Assembly: GCF_028826155.1 (NCBI RefSeq)
Contig: NZ_JAQGPN010000001.1
Location: 1,679,501 to 1,743,500 of the forward strand
DNA from: Mesorhizobium shangrilense
GTDB lineage: Bacteria; Pseudomonadota; Alphaproteobacteria; Rhizobiales; Rhizobiaceae
DNA length: 64,000 nucleotides
Direction of reading: 5' to 3'
Below, one piece after another: positions 55,513 to 63,891 of the stretch; within the stretch, counting starts at the first letter, position 1, and the number at the start of each line of letters is the position of its first letter. Made by a program: the position numbers and the translations under genes. The notes below the pieces were generated by a model. That model made no database searches. It had not been told where the DNA came from and saw only the letters and a program-made list of their open reading frames with translations.

Positions 55513-57291
55513 ATGCTAGGTATATCTCCAACGAAACAGGCTGCCGACTGGCTTGCATCTTTCTCGCATCAAATCGAGGCGGGAGACGTTGCGGCGGTGG
55601 CGGGATTGTTTCTGGACGAATGCTACTGGCGCGACCTGCTGGCCTTTAGCTGGAACATCAAGACTGTCGAGGGGCGCGAAGGCGTCCGGGAGATGCTGGC
55701 GGCGACGCTTGCTTCGGCGCGGCCTTCGGGGTGGGCGATCGAGGGCGAAGCCGCCGAGGAAAATGGGACCATCGAGGCGTGGTTCACCTTCGAGACGTCT
55801 GTCGCGTGGGGCAGCGGGCTTATGCGGCTCCGGAACGGAAAGTGCCGGACGCTGTTCACCGCGACGACCGATCTGAAAGGCTTCGAGGAAAAGAGGGGCG
55901 CTACGCGGCCGCTCGGCGTACGCCACAAGGCCGATCCGGCGCGCGAGACCTGGTCGGAGGCGCGGCAGCGGGAGCAAGCATCGCTCGGTTCGCAGGAACA
56001 GCCCTATGTGCTGGTGATCGGCGGCGGACAGGGTGGCATCGCGCTGGGCGCGCGGTTGAAGCAGCTCGGCGTGCCGGCGATCATTCTGGAGAAGAATGCG
56101 CGTGCAGGTGACTCCTGGCGCAACCGTTACCGCACGCTCGTGCTTCATGATCCGGTCTGGTACGACCATCTGCCTTACATCCCCTTCCCGGAACACTGGC
56201 CGGTCTTCACGCCCAAGGACAAGATGGGCGACTGGCTGGAAATGTACGCCCGGGTGATGGAGCTGAACTACTGGACCCAGTCTACCTGCACGCGGGCCTC
56301 CTATGACGGCAAGGCCGGGGAGTGGACGGTCGAAGTTGACCGGGGCGGCGAGAAGGTCGTGCTCAGGCCGAAACACCTCGTCTTCGCCACCGGCGCCTAC
56401 GGGCCGCCGCGCCTGATCGACCTGCCGGGCAGTCACCGGTTCAAGGGCAAAATCCTTCATTCGAGCGCCTATGCGAACGGGGCGGATTTCCGCGGCAAGA
56501 AGGTGGCGGTGATCGGCGCCGCCAGTTCGGCGCACGACGTCAGCGTGGACCTCTGGGAGAGCGGCGCCGAGGTGACGATGATCCAGCGCTCGCCGACGAC
56601 GGTGGTGAAGTCCGCGACCCTGATGGAGCTCGCCTTCGACATCTATTCGGAAGGCGCAGTCGCACGCGGGATCACGACCGACAGGGCGGACATGATCGCC
56701 GCGTCGACGCCTTTCGCGCTGATGCCGGAGACGCAGCGGCCGCTCTACGACGAGATCCGAAGGCGCGACGCCGACTTTTACCGGCAGCTGGAGAGCGCCG
56801 GTTTCGCGATCGACTTCGGCGAGGACGAAAGTGGCCTGATGATGAAGGCCTATCGGACGGGCTCCGGCTACTACATCGATGTCGGCGCCTCCGACCTGAT
56901 CATCGGCGGCGAAATCAAGGTGAAGAGCGGTGCGTCGATCACCGGGCTGACGGAGACCGGAATCGCGTTCGACGACGGCAGCGAGATCGAGGCCGATGTG
57001 ATCATCGCCTGCACGGGCTACCAGTCCATGCACGAGACGGTGGCCGGCATCGTGTCCCGGGAGGCTGCCGACCGGATCGGTCCGTGCTGGGGCCTGGGCT
57101 CGGGCGTCAAGGGCGATCCGGGCCCCTGGAAAGGCGAGCCGCGCAACATGTGGAAGCCGACGGCGCACGAGGCGCTGTGGTTCCACGGCGGCAACCTCGC
57201 TCTGTCGCGCTTCTACTCGAAATACGTGGCCATGCAGCTCAAGGCTCGCATGGAAGGGATCTCGACGCCTGTCTATGGGGAGCCGGGGTAA
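55513..57291 (+). CDS. Flavin monooxygenase fused to NTF2-like domain
   Basis: 592 residues. The best start is ATG CTA GGT (GAGGGG upstream), two codons after a TTG. Residues 1-130 form an NTF2/SnoaL-like domain (DWLASFSHQIEAGDVAAVAG, LFLDECYWRDLLAFSWN). Then a class-B flavoprotein monooxygenase: FAD site VIGGGQGGIALGARL (about 167), NADPH site VIGAASSAHDVSVDLW (about 332), and CTGYQSMHETVAG. Inserts oxygen into a substrate using NADPH. Single gene, divergent from the importer operon and convergent with the SDR gene; likely first step of the pathway. Confidence 0.9.
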   Translation: MLGISPTKQAADWLASFSHQIEAGDVAAVAGLFLDECYWRDLLAFSWNIKTVEGREGVREMLAATLASARPSGWAIEGEAAEENGTIEAWFTFETSVAWGSGLMRLRNGKCRTLFTATTDLKGFEEKRGATRPLGVRHKADPARETWSEARQREQASLGSQEQPYVLVIGGGQGGIALGARLKQLGVPAIILEKNARAGDSWRNRYRTLVLHDPVWYDHLPYIPFPEHWPVFTPKDKMGDWLEMYARVMELNYWTQSTCTRASYDGKAGEWTVEVDRGGEKVVLRPKHLVFATGAYGPPRLIDLPGSHRFKGKILHSSAYANGADFRGKKVAVIGAASSAHDVSVDLWESGAEVTMIQRSPTTVVKSATLMELAFDIYSEGAVARGITTDRADMIAASTPFALMPETQRPLYDEIRRRDADFYRQLESAGFAIDFGEDESGLMMKAYRTGSGYYIDVGASDLIIGGEIKVKSGASITGLTETGIAFDDGSEIEADVIIACTGYQSMHETVAGIVSREAADRIGPCWGLGSGVKGDPGPWKGEPRNMWKPTAHEALWFHGGNLALSRFYSKYVAMQLKARMEGISTPVYGEPG

Positions 57292-57362
57292 GGCGAGAAC
57301 GCGGACGACCTCGCGGTGCCTGTCCTCGGGTTTGCCGGAGGCAAGCCCCGGGGGCTCGGCCA

Positions 57363-57385
57363 CCTTCTCCCACAAGGGGAGAAGG
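57363..57385. repeat. Single hairpin arm of a palindromic element
   Basis: CCTTCTCCC-ACAAG-GGGAGAAGG, a 9-bp stem, lies between convergent genes. It is the same sequence as the inner arm of the element at 50818-51008, here without its partner. It may act as a transcription stop between the two genes. Confidence 0.6.
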
Positions 57386-57396
57386 GAAGTTGGTGC

Positions 57397-58164
57397 CTAC
57401 AGCACCGCGGTCATGCCGCCGTCGACGTAGATGATCTGGCCGTTGACATAGTCGGACGCGGGTGAGGCGAGGAAGACGGCCGCGCCGATCAGTTCCTCCG
57501 GCTTGCCCCAGCGGCGGGCCGGCGTGCGCGCCTTCACCCAGGCATCGAAGTCCGGGTTCGAGGTCAGCGCTTCGTTCATCTCGGTGAGCATGTAGCCGGG
57601 CGCGATCGCGTTGGCCTGCACGCCGCTCGCCGCCCATTCCGCCGCCATCTGCTGGGTCAGCATCTTGATGCCGCCCTTGGTCACCGCATAGGGCGCGATG
57701 GTGGCGCGGGCGAGCGAACTGGTCACGGAGCCGATGTTGATGATCTTGCCGCGGCCGCGCGCGACCATGCGCCTGCCCGCCTCGCGCCCGACGACGAAGG
57801 CGGCGGTGAGGTTGATGTCCAGCACCCGCTGCCATTCCGCGGTCGGCAGGTCGACCATCGGCTTGCGCCACTGGATGCCTGCATTGTTGACCAGGATGTC
57901 GACGGCGGCGCCGTCGGCGTCGAGCTTTTCGAACGCGCCGACAATGGCCGGTTCGTCGGTCACGTCGAAGGCGACGCCGTCGGCGGCATATCCCCGCGCG
58001 CGCATCTCCTCCACCGCGGCTGCGACGCGCGTGCGGTCGGTTCCGTTGAGGATGACCCTTGCCCCTGCCGCAGCAAGCCCCTCAGCAAAGGCGCGGCCGA
58101 GGCCGCGCGTCGAACCGGTGATCAGCGCGGTGCGTCCGGTCAGATCAAAAAGGGGGGTCGACAT
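57397..58164 (-). CDS. SDR family oxidoreductase
   Basis: 255 residues from MSTPLFDLTGRTALITGSTR with CCAGGAGAGGCC upstream; the longer frame lies inside the amidohydrolase gene. Motifs TGSTRGLGRAFAEGL, NNAGIQWRKPM, YAVTKGGIKML and GQIIYVDGGMTAVL. Close to gluconate 5-dehydrogenase-like SDRs. Co-transcribed with the amidohydrolase (16 bases apart). Confidence 0.91.
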   Translation of the reverse strand: MSTPLFDLTGRTALITGSTRGLGRAFAEGLAAAGARVILNGTDRTRVAAAVEEMRARGYAADGVAFDVTDEPAIVGAFEKLDADGAAVDILVNNAGIQWRKPMVDLPTAEWQRVLDINLTAAFVVGREAGRRMVARGRGKIINIGSVTSSLARATIAPYAVTKGGIKMLTQQMAAEWAASGVQANAIAPGYMLTEMNEALTSNPDFDAWVKARTPARRWGKPEELIGAAVFLASPASDYVNGQIIYVDGGMTAVL

Positions 58165-58180
58165 GCGTGGCCTCTCCTGG

Positions 58181-59413
58181 TCAGCAGCAGCGTCCGAAAT
58201 GCCGGGCAGCCACGTGCACATGGGTCCGCCGCTCGGCCGGAACGTAGTGCGCCAGATCGTCGGTCTTGTCGACGGCCTCGTTGGGCCACCATTTACCGCC
58301 GGCGACGATGCCGTGGGAGACGAGGCGCCGCTCCGCGACCAGTTCCGCGCCGCGTGCATCGTAGAAGCTGATCGGCGCGACGCGCTCCTCGATCATGGTG
58401 ATGTCGGCTGCGCCCCCGACCGCCAGCGTACCGAGTTCCGGCCGTGCGATAGCACGGGCAGGAGTCTCGGTCGCCGCGCGGATCACTTCGGTCAGCGACA
58501 TGCCCAGCGCCATCAGCTTGGACATGCAGACGAGGATGTCGAAGGCCGGACCGTCGACGCAGTAGAGGTGGACGTCGCTGCTGATGACGTCAGGCGCCAG
58601 CCCTTCCTTCAGCATGGACCGGGCGACGTCGAAGTCGAACGAGCCCATGCCGTGACCGATGTCGAAGATGACGCCGCGCTCGCGCGCCAGATGCATGTCG
58701 GGGCGCACTGCGCCGGAGGCGAAGACCGGCGCGTTGGGGAAGGGGCGGAAGCAGTGGGTCAGCACGTCGCCGCGGCGCAGGCGGGGCAGCACCTCCGAGC
58801 GGCCCGGCGGCGGCTCGTCGATATGCGCCATCAGAGGCAGGCCGACATGGTCCGCCGCCTCGACGGCGAGGTCGACGGGCGCGATGCCGCTGGTTCCGCT
58901 GGCATGCTTGCCGGCGCGCACCTTCATGCCCACCACGACGTCGCGATGCTCGTCCACGCAGGCGACCGCCTCGCGCGGGTCGCACAGCCTGAGGTCCGAG
59001 CACTCGCCGACCATCAGCGTCTCCGCGAAGCCGAAGATGCCGGCAAAGGAAATGTTCACGTAGGCGAGGATGCGGACCTTCGATCGCTCCATCACGTGGC
59101 GGCGGAAGCCCAGAAAATTGCCGGCGCCGGCGCTGCCCGCATCGATGAAGGTCGTGGTGCCGCTCCTGGCCGCAAGCCGGTCGGCGTCGACGCCCAGCGA
59201 CGTGCCGCCCCAGTAGACGTGACTGTGCAGGTCGATGAGGCCGGGCGTCACGATGCGGCCTGCCGCGTCGATGACGTCTCTCGCACGGTCGGTGGGGATG
59301 TCGGATTCAATCGCGGCGATACGCCCGTCCGCAACGGCGATGTCGCGGCGCGCGTCGACGCCGGATTGCGGATCGATCAGGCGCCCGCCCTTGACGAGCA
59401 GATCATAGCGCAT
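58181..59413 (-). CDS. Amidohydrolase/deacetylase family metalloenzyme
   Basis: 410 residues from MRYDLLVKGGRLIDPQSGVD; the upstream extension is in the promoter region. Metal ligands: HSH in GLIDLHSHVYWGG, VVGMKVRAG (likely carboxylated Lys), MAHIDEPPPG, DIGHGMGSFDF and the Asp in DVISSDVHLY. This pattern matches the EF_0837/Atu3266 group, which hydrolyses N-acetyl or O-acetyl-type substrates rather than dihydroorotate. First gene of the leftward pair, divergent from the NTF2-like gene. Confidence 0.88.
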   Translation of the reverse strand: MRYDLLVKGGRLIDPQSGVDARRDIAVADGRIAAIESDIPTDRARDVIDAAGRIVTPGLIDLHSHVYWGGTSLGVDADRLAARSGTTTFIDAGSAGAGNFLGFRRHVMERSKVRILAYVNISFAGIFGFAETLMVGECSDLRLCDPREAVACVDEHRDVVVGMKVRAGKHASGTSGIAPVDLAVEAADHVGLPLMAHIDEPPPGRSEVLPRLRRGDVLTHCFRPFPNAPVFASGAVRPDMHLARERGVIFDIGHGMGSFDFDVARSMLKEGLAPDVISSDVHLYCVDGPAFDILVCMSKLMALGMSLTEVIRAATETPARAIARPELGTLAVGGAADITMIEERVAPISFYDARGAELVAERRLVSHGIVAGGKWWPNEAVDKTDDLAHYVPAERRTHVHVAARHFGRCC

Positions 59414-59496
59414 CCGAATTCCCCTTTGCTGCGGCCGGCGGACTTTCCCCGCTCGCGCCCTTCGATGTTCTTGCAAGTTGTCACAGACGAATTGTT

Positions 59497-59547
59497 GGAA
59501 AGCAACATTTATCTGGTCAATCTCGCCCAAATGGATGTTGCTTATTT
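59497..59547. promoter_or_regulatory. Inverted repeat in divergent promoter region
   Basis: TGTTG-GAAAG-CAACA (59493-59507 region) is an inverted repeat between the amidohydrolase and NTF2-like genes. Its GGAAAGCAACA part and the nearby TGCTTATTT (59539-59547) recur in the 55225-55512 gap, one inverted and one direct. Confidence 0.45.
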
Positions 59548-59592
59548 ACACGCCGCCGCGCATGCTGCCTGGGTTCCGAGAAGAGGCGAGAC

Positions 59593-60078
59593 ATGACGTA
59601 CGACAGGAATCCTTTCCCAGAAGCCGATACCGATCGCCATGCGCTCTGGGAGATGCTGGTACGGCGGGACATCGACGCTTTCCTGACGCAGGACTGGGGA
59701 ATGGTCGAGGACGATTTCATTGCCGACAGTTTCTTCGGGATGCACGCGCATTTCCTCAACGACGCTGACGCCTGGCGCTTGCAGTTCCCGCGGCTGGAAG
59801 TCTATCGCGACGAGTGGCTGCGGCAGGCGGCCGAGACCGCGAAGACGGAGTTCAAGGAGCCCCTGCGGGACGCACTGTTCCGGGTCACCAACATGCGCGA
59901 CATCGATGTCGACGGCGACCGGGCCGTGCTGCACAAGAAGTTCAACGGGTCGGTGGCAAAGGCCGACGGCACGCTCGACAAGCTGAACTGGCAGACGCTC
60001 TATTTCTGCCGGCGTGTCGGCGGCCGCTGGAAGATCGCCGGCTTCGTCGGCTACATGCCGCACCCCTTGGGTCGGTAG
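59593..60078 (+). CDS. Free-standing NTF2/SnoaL-like protein
   Basis: 161 residues. HALWEMLVRRDIDAFLTQDW, DWGMVEDDFIADSFFGMHAH and WQTLYFCRRVGGRWKIAGFV follow the cone-shaped NTF2-like fold used by ketosteroid-isomerase, SnoaL cyclases and many unknown enzymes. The monooxygenase of the same locus carries a related domain at its N terminus. Single-gene unit, divergent from the amidohydrolase. Role unknown; a small-substrate isomerase, hydratase or binding protein is plausible. Confidence 0.75.
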   Translation: MTYDRNPFPEADTDRHALWEMLVRRDIDAFLTQDWGMVEDDFIADSFFGMHAHFLNDADAWRLQFPRLEVYRDEWLRQAAETAKTEFKEPLRDALFRVTNMRDIDVDGDRAVLHKKFNGSVAKADGTLDKLNWQTLYFCRRVGGRWKIAGFVGYMPHPLGR

Positions 60079-60145
60079 GGCCGGCCCGCCAGCAAACAGC
60101 CTGCCCGGATAGGAAAGGAACGTGGACTGCGATCGTGATCGCGCG

Positions 60146-60463
60146 CTACGCGGCCTTGTCCGCGAGCGGCTCGATGGTTTTCAGCACCTGTTCGAGCCTC
60201 CTTGCCTCAGTCTCGAGTTCATAGGCCTGCTGGAAATTCATCCAGAACTCGGGCGTGGTGTCGAAGAACCGGGCGAGGCGCAAGGCTGTGTCGGGGGTTA
60301 CGCCGATTTCCTCCCTCGCGATGCGTTCGATCCGGGTGCGGGGGAGACCGAGCCTCTTCGCGAGCGCACCCGCACTGAGTCCGAGGGGGACCAGATACTC
60401 CTCCCGAAGGAATTCTCCGGGATGGATCGGTCTTGCAAAGCGGAATGTCATCAGGGTCTCCAT
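60146..60463 (-). CDS. higA: HigA family antitoxin
   Basis: 105 residues if started at METLMTFRF, or 101 from the ATG four codons later (MTFRFARPIHPGEFL). Helix-turn-helix LSAGALAKRLGLPRTRIERI and TPDTALRLARFFDTTPEFWM. Antitoxin of the type II HigBA family, which also represses its own promoter. It follows the broken higB gene by 17 bases on the same strand. Its coding sequence looks intact. Confidence 0.9.
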   Translation of the reverse strand: METLMTFRFARPIHPGEFLREEYLVPLGLSAGALAKRLGLPRTRIERIAREEIGVTPDTALRLARFFDTTPEFWMNFQQAYELETEARRLEQVLKTIEPLADKAA

Positions 60464-60480
60464 CCAGCTTGCGGACCAGC

Positions 60481-60727
60481 CTAGTGATAATCGACAATCT
60501 CGACGCTTGCGGGGCCGGCGTCGGTCCACTTGAAACAGATACGCCACTGGTCGTTGATGCGGATCGCATATTGTCCCAAGCGGTCTCCTTTCAATGCCTC
60601 GAGACGATTTCCGGGAGGGGAACGAAGATCGTTCAGCTCGACGGCATTGTTCCGGGCGCGAAGCTTGCGTTCTCCGCCGGCAAGAATGTCATTCGGGAAG
60701 CAGCTTGCCCTTGTATGAGACGATCAT
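60481..60727 (-). pseudogene. higB: HigB toxin gene, frameshifted and internally deleted
   Basis: The N terminus [12 protein letters not shown] runs into a TGA at 60689-60691. In the next frame the toxin resumes as [20 protein letters not shown] and ends [17 protein letters not shown] ... VEIVDYH, which is the usual HigB C terminus. About a dozen residues expected between the two halves are missing, so a frameshifting deletion is likely. The downstream part has no good in-frame start. The ATG five codons earlier (MAERP, 60742) is an alternative start. Confidence 0.8.
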
Positions 60728-60744
60728 CGGTCGCTCCGCCATTT

Positions 60745-60777
60745 GTATCATTGCCTGATACGGATGTTTGCGCAAAC
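60745..60777 (-). promoter_or_regulatory. Operator palindromes upstream of higBA
   Basis: GTATCA-TTGCC-TGATAC (60745-60761) is a perfect inverted repeat 18 bases above the toxin start, as expected for a HigA operator. GTTTGCGCAAAC (60766-60777) is a second, perfect 12-bp palindrome beside it. They also lie upstream of selO on the other strand. Confidence 0.6.
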
Positions 60778-60862
60778 TGATTGATGGGTGCGCACCTCCC
60801 GCTGAACAAACGGTGCGATTATCTGTTATCAGAAGGATCAGATCACACCGAGAGACAACTCC

Positions 60863-62386
60863 ATGGCCGGACACATTTCGCCCGCGGCCCTTTCCACCGA
60901 AGAAAAAGACGCGCCGCTCGCGCCCTTCGACAACAGCTATGCGCGGCTGCCGGAGCGCTTTTTCGCGCGCACCGATGCGAGTCCCGTGTCGGCTCCGAAG
61001 CTCATCCGGCTGAACGACGCGCTGGCGCGGGAACTCGGCCTCGATGCCGCGCGGCTTGCCGGCCCGGAAGGCGTCGCGATGCTCGCGGGCAACGCCTTTC
61101 CGCCAAACGCCGACCCGATCGCCATGGCCTATGCCGGACACCAGTTCGGAAATTTCGTGCCGCAGCTCGGCGACGGGCGCGCGCTCCTGATCGGCGAGGT
61201 GATCGATCGCAGAAGGAGACGTCGCGACATCCAGCTCAAGGGCTCCGGCCCGACGCGCTTCTCGCGCAACGGCGACGGCAGGGCGGCACTTGGCCCGGTG
61301 CTCAGGGAATACGTCGTCAGCGAGGCGATGGCCGCACTGGGCATTCCGACCACGCGCACGCTCGCCGCGGTGCTGACCGGGGACCCGGTCTATCGCGAAA
61401 CGCGGCTGCCGGGCGCAGTGCTCACGCGCGTGGCGGCGAGCCACATCCGCATCGGCACCTTCCAGTACTTTGCGGTGCGCGGCGACCTCGAGGCGGTGAG
61501 GCTGCTCGCCGACCACGCGATCGAACGCCATTATCCGGCAGCCCGCGGCGCGGACCACCCCTATCTGGCGTTCCTCGAAGCCGTGATCGCCGCCCAAGCG
61601 GCGCTGGTGGCGCGCTGGATGCTCGTCGGTTTCATTCACGGCGTCATGAATACCGACAACATGGCGATCTCGGGCGAGACGATCGACTACGGACCCTGCG
61701 CCTTCATGGACCAGTACGACCCCGCGGCCGTGTTCAGTTCGATCGACCGTCAGGGCCGCTACGCGTATGCCAATCAGCCGGGGATCGCAGTGTGGAACCT
61801 GGCGCGCCTGGCCGAGACGTTGGTGCCGCTGCTCGACGCCGACCAGGACAAGGGCGTGGAGCTCGCAGAGGCGGCACTGAGGACATTTCAGCGTCACTAC
61901 GAGGCAACGTTCCACAGCGGGCTACGGCGCAAGCTCGGACTGCTCACCGAGGAGGCGGACGATCTCAAGCTGATCAGCGATCTGTTCGAGCTGATGGCGA
62001 AGCAGCAGGCGGACTTCACCCTGACCTTCCGTGCGCTGGGGGATGACCTTGATGCTGTCCCCGGAGAGGGGACGGCCCGGGCCCAGTTCGCTTGGCCGCC
62101 GCTGTTCGACGAGTGGGCGCGTCGATGGCGCGAGCGCCTTTCCCGCGAGGCCGGCCGCGACGAGGAACGGCGACAGGTCATGCGGTCGAACAACCCGAAA
62201 TACATCCCGCGCAACCACCGCATCGAAGCGCTGATCCAGGCGGCGGTCGAGCGAGCGGATTTCCGCCCGTTCGAGGAACTTTTGACTGTGTTGGCGCGCC
62301 CCTTCGACGAGCAGCCGGAGATGGCGCACTATGCCGAGCCGCCGAAGGAGCACGAGCGCGTCCTGCAGACTTTCTGCGGGACATAG
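60863..62386 (+). CDS. selO: SelO family protein adenylyltransferase
   Basis: 507 residues, a pseudokinase that transfers AMP to Ser/Thr/Tyr of protein substrates. [39 protein letters not shown] and [19 protein letters not shown] (metal-binding Asn/Asp) are signature stretches; [17 protein letters not shown] lies near the C terminus. The C terminus ends TFCGT; eukaryotic SelO has CxxU here, and this protein retains one Cys. Cytosolic, linked to redox stress in E. coli. Start ATG at 60863 after GAGAGACAACTCC. Confidence 0.95.
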   Translation: MAGHISPAALSTEEKDAPLAPFDNSYARLPERFFARTDASPVSAPKLIRLNDALARELGLDAARLAGPEGVAMLAGNAFPPNADPIAMAYAGHQFGNFVPQLGDGRALLIGEVIDRRRRRRDIQLKGSGPTRFSRNGDGRAALGPVLREYVVSEAMAALGIPTTRTLAAVLTGDPVYRETRLPGAVLTRVAASHIRIGTFQYFAVRGDLEAVRLLADHAIERHYPAARGADHPYLAFLEAVIAAQAALVARWMLVGFIHGVMNTDNMAISGETIDYGPCAFMDQYDPAAVFSSIDRQGRYAYANQPGIAVWNLARLAETLVPLLDADQDKGVELAEAALRTFQRHYEATFHSGLRRKLGLLTEEADDLKLISDLFELMAKQQADFTLTFRALGDDLDAVPGEGTARAQFAWPPLFDEWARRWRERLSREAGRDEERRQVMRSNNPKYIPRNHRIEALIQAAVERADFRPFEELLTVLARPFDEQPEMAHYAEPPKEHERVLQTFCGT

Positions 62387-62408
62387 GCCGGGCGCGCTGC
62401 GGTTCTCG

Positions 62409-63155
62409 TCAAGCGATCAACCGCCAGAAGAAGATCGCGCTCATGGTTGCGCCAACCACGATGACGATAGCCCTGACGACCCCCGCCGGCAGCGCTCGCG
62501 CGACGGGTGCTCCGGCGTATCCGCCAATCGTCGCCGCCACCATCATGAGTATTGCCTGGGGCCAGGCGACGATCCCGGCAGCGGCGAAGGTCGCGACCGA
62601 GATCGCCGACAGCACGAATGAGAGCCCGTTCTTCAGCCCGTTCATGAGGTTGAGGTCGCGCATCCCCCAGAGCGAGAACAGCGCCAGGAGCACGATGCCG
62701 AGCCCGCCGTTGAAGTAGCCGCCGAAGAGCGCCACCAGCAGGGTTCCGAACGGTCCGTGCGGCTTCCCCAAACTGTGCCGCTGCGCCCATCCCTGAAGCT
62801 GCTCGCGGAACGCGAAGGCCAGGGTGGCGAGCGCCAGGAGGAACGGTACAACGGCGGAGAACGCCTCGTTGGACGAGACCAGGAGCAGGAGCGAGCCCGC
62901 CAGCCCGCCCACCGCCGTCGCCGCGACGGTCTTCAGGAGCTGCTTGCGATCCAGCGCGGCGATCTCGCTGCGGAAGCCGAGCGCGCCGCCGAGATAGCCC
63001 GGAAAGACGGCGACCGCGCTCGTCGCGTTCGCCGCCACGCTGGGGACACCCGTATAGACCAGCGCGGGGAAGGTCAGGAACGTGCCTCCGCCCGCTACCG
63101 TGTTCAGCATCCCGGCAAAGAACGCCGCTGCGGCCAGGATCAGATATTCGGTCAT
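62409..63155 (-). CDS. TauE/SafE family sulfite exporter-like permease
   Basis: 248 residues from MTEYLILAAAAFFAGMLNTV; the earlier start adds twelve non-hydrophobic residues. Eight or so helices with AGMLNTVAGGGTFLTFPALV and ANATSAVAVFPGYLGGALGF, the paired motifs of the family (DUF81). Moves sulfite, sulfoacetate or other organic anions out of the cell. Convergent with selO. The roughly 400-base stretch between 63156 and 63553 has no gene I can support. Confidence 0.9.
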   Translation of the reverse strand: MTEYLILAAAAFFAGMLNTVAGGGTFLTFPALVYTGVPSVAANATSAVAVFPGYLGGALGFRSEIAALDRKQLLKTVAATAVGGLAGSLLLLVSSNEAFSAVVPFLLALATLAFAFREQLQGWAQRHSLGKPHGPFGTLLVALFGGYFNGGLGIVLLALFSLWGMRDLNLMNGLKNGLSFVLSAISVATFAAAGIVAWPQAILMMVAATIGGYAGAPVARALPAGVVRAIVIVVGATMSAIFFWRLIA

Positions 63156-63553
63156 GCTATTCCTTCCATTCGCGGAGGCTGCGGCAGTCACGCCGCGGAC
63201 GGAGCTGGCTGATTGCCGATCGGCAGGCGCCGCACAGCTGAGGTCGCAAGGTGCGATTGTCGTTCAGGGATCGTTGTCGCGTTTCCGGCCTGGTCCCCGC
63301 ATCGCGGAAAGCCCGCCTCTGCCCCGCGGCCGGGGCGCGACGCAGCCTGGCCGGGGGTCAGACGCCCGCGATGGGGCGTACCCCGCAGGACAAGAGTAGA
63401 TGGCGCTCGGTCGCGTTCATGTGGAGGGCGTGGCCCTCGGCGGCAGGAAAGTCAACCTTGGGACCTCGACTAGACCAGCGGCAGGGCAGAGCAGAACTGA
63501 AGGACGTTTTCGCGGAACGGCCCTGCGTACCAAAGGACTGCACGATCGGCGGT

Positions 63554-63688
63554 TCAAAGGATTGTCGCGACGACTGCACCCAGCGCGATCGCAAGAGCAA
63601 CAAGACTGACCACGATCACCGCAGCGCCAGACCAGAAGGCCAGCGCAGCCACCCAGTCGTATTTCCTGTCCGCGAGTTCGTCCATCAT
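63554..63688 (-). CDS. 44-residue membrane protein after ccoS
   Basis: MMDELADRKYDWVAALAFWS then a single hydrophobic helix (about residues 12-43) and a stop. GGAGTGA directly precedes the two ATGs. It begins 8 bases after the ccoS stop on the same strand, so probably co-transcribed. Not a family I recognise; size and topology recall tiny accessory subunits of terminal oxidases. The possibility that it is random cannot be excluded. Confidence 0.55.
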   Translation of the reverse strand: MMDELADRKYDWVAALAFWSGAAVIVVSLVALAIALGAVVATIL

Positions 63689-63696
63689 TCACTCCG

Positions 63697-63891
63697 TCAA
63701 CTGTCAATGCCGCCTGGCTGGCGGCGGTTCCCGTCCTGCAGGGGAGCATCGTCCTCTTCGTGCAGGAGCACTCTCTCGGCCGCGCCGTCCAGATCCTCCA
63801 GCTGTCCACTTTTCATGGACCACAGGAAGGCGATCAGGCCGACCAGACCCATACCCAGCGCAACCGGCACCAGCCAGGAGAGAAGGCTCAT
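63697..63891 (-). CDS. ccoS: cbb3-type cytochrome oxidase assembly protein CcoS
   Basis: 64 residues: MSLLSWLVPVALGMGLVGLI, then AFLWSMKSGQLEDLDGAAER, the canonical CcoS/FixS sequence (one helix followed by the GQxxDLDGAAER motif), and a polar tail. Required for copper/heme insertion into cbb3 oxidase. The ATG overlaps the ccoI stop (ATGA), so the two are coupled. The frame is open ten codons upstream, but that part lies in ccoI. Confidence 0.93.
   Translation of the reverse strand: MSLLSWLVPVALGMGLVGLIAFLWSMKSGQLEDLDGAAERVLLHEEDDAPLQDGNRRQPGGIDS

Noticed and set aside
60689..61915. 408-codon minus-strand frame across selO
   Set aside because: Only its last codons ([13 protein letters not shown]) belong to a real gene, the broken higB; the rest is antisense to selO.
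63156..63553. Short frames in the gap before the 44-residue ORF
   Set aside because: Several frames of 70-90 codons exist on both strands, but none has a domain, a convincing ribosome binding site or balanced composition.
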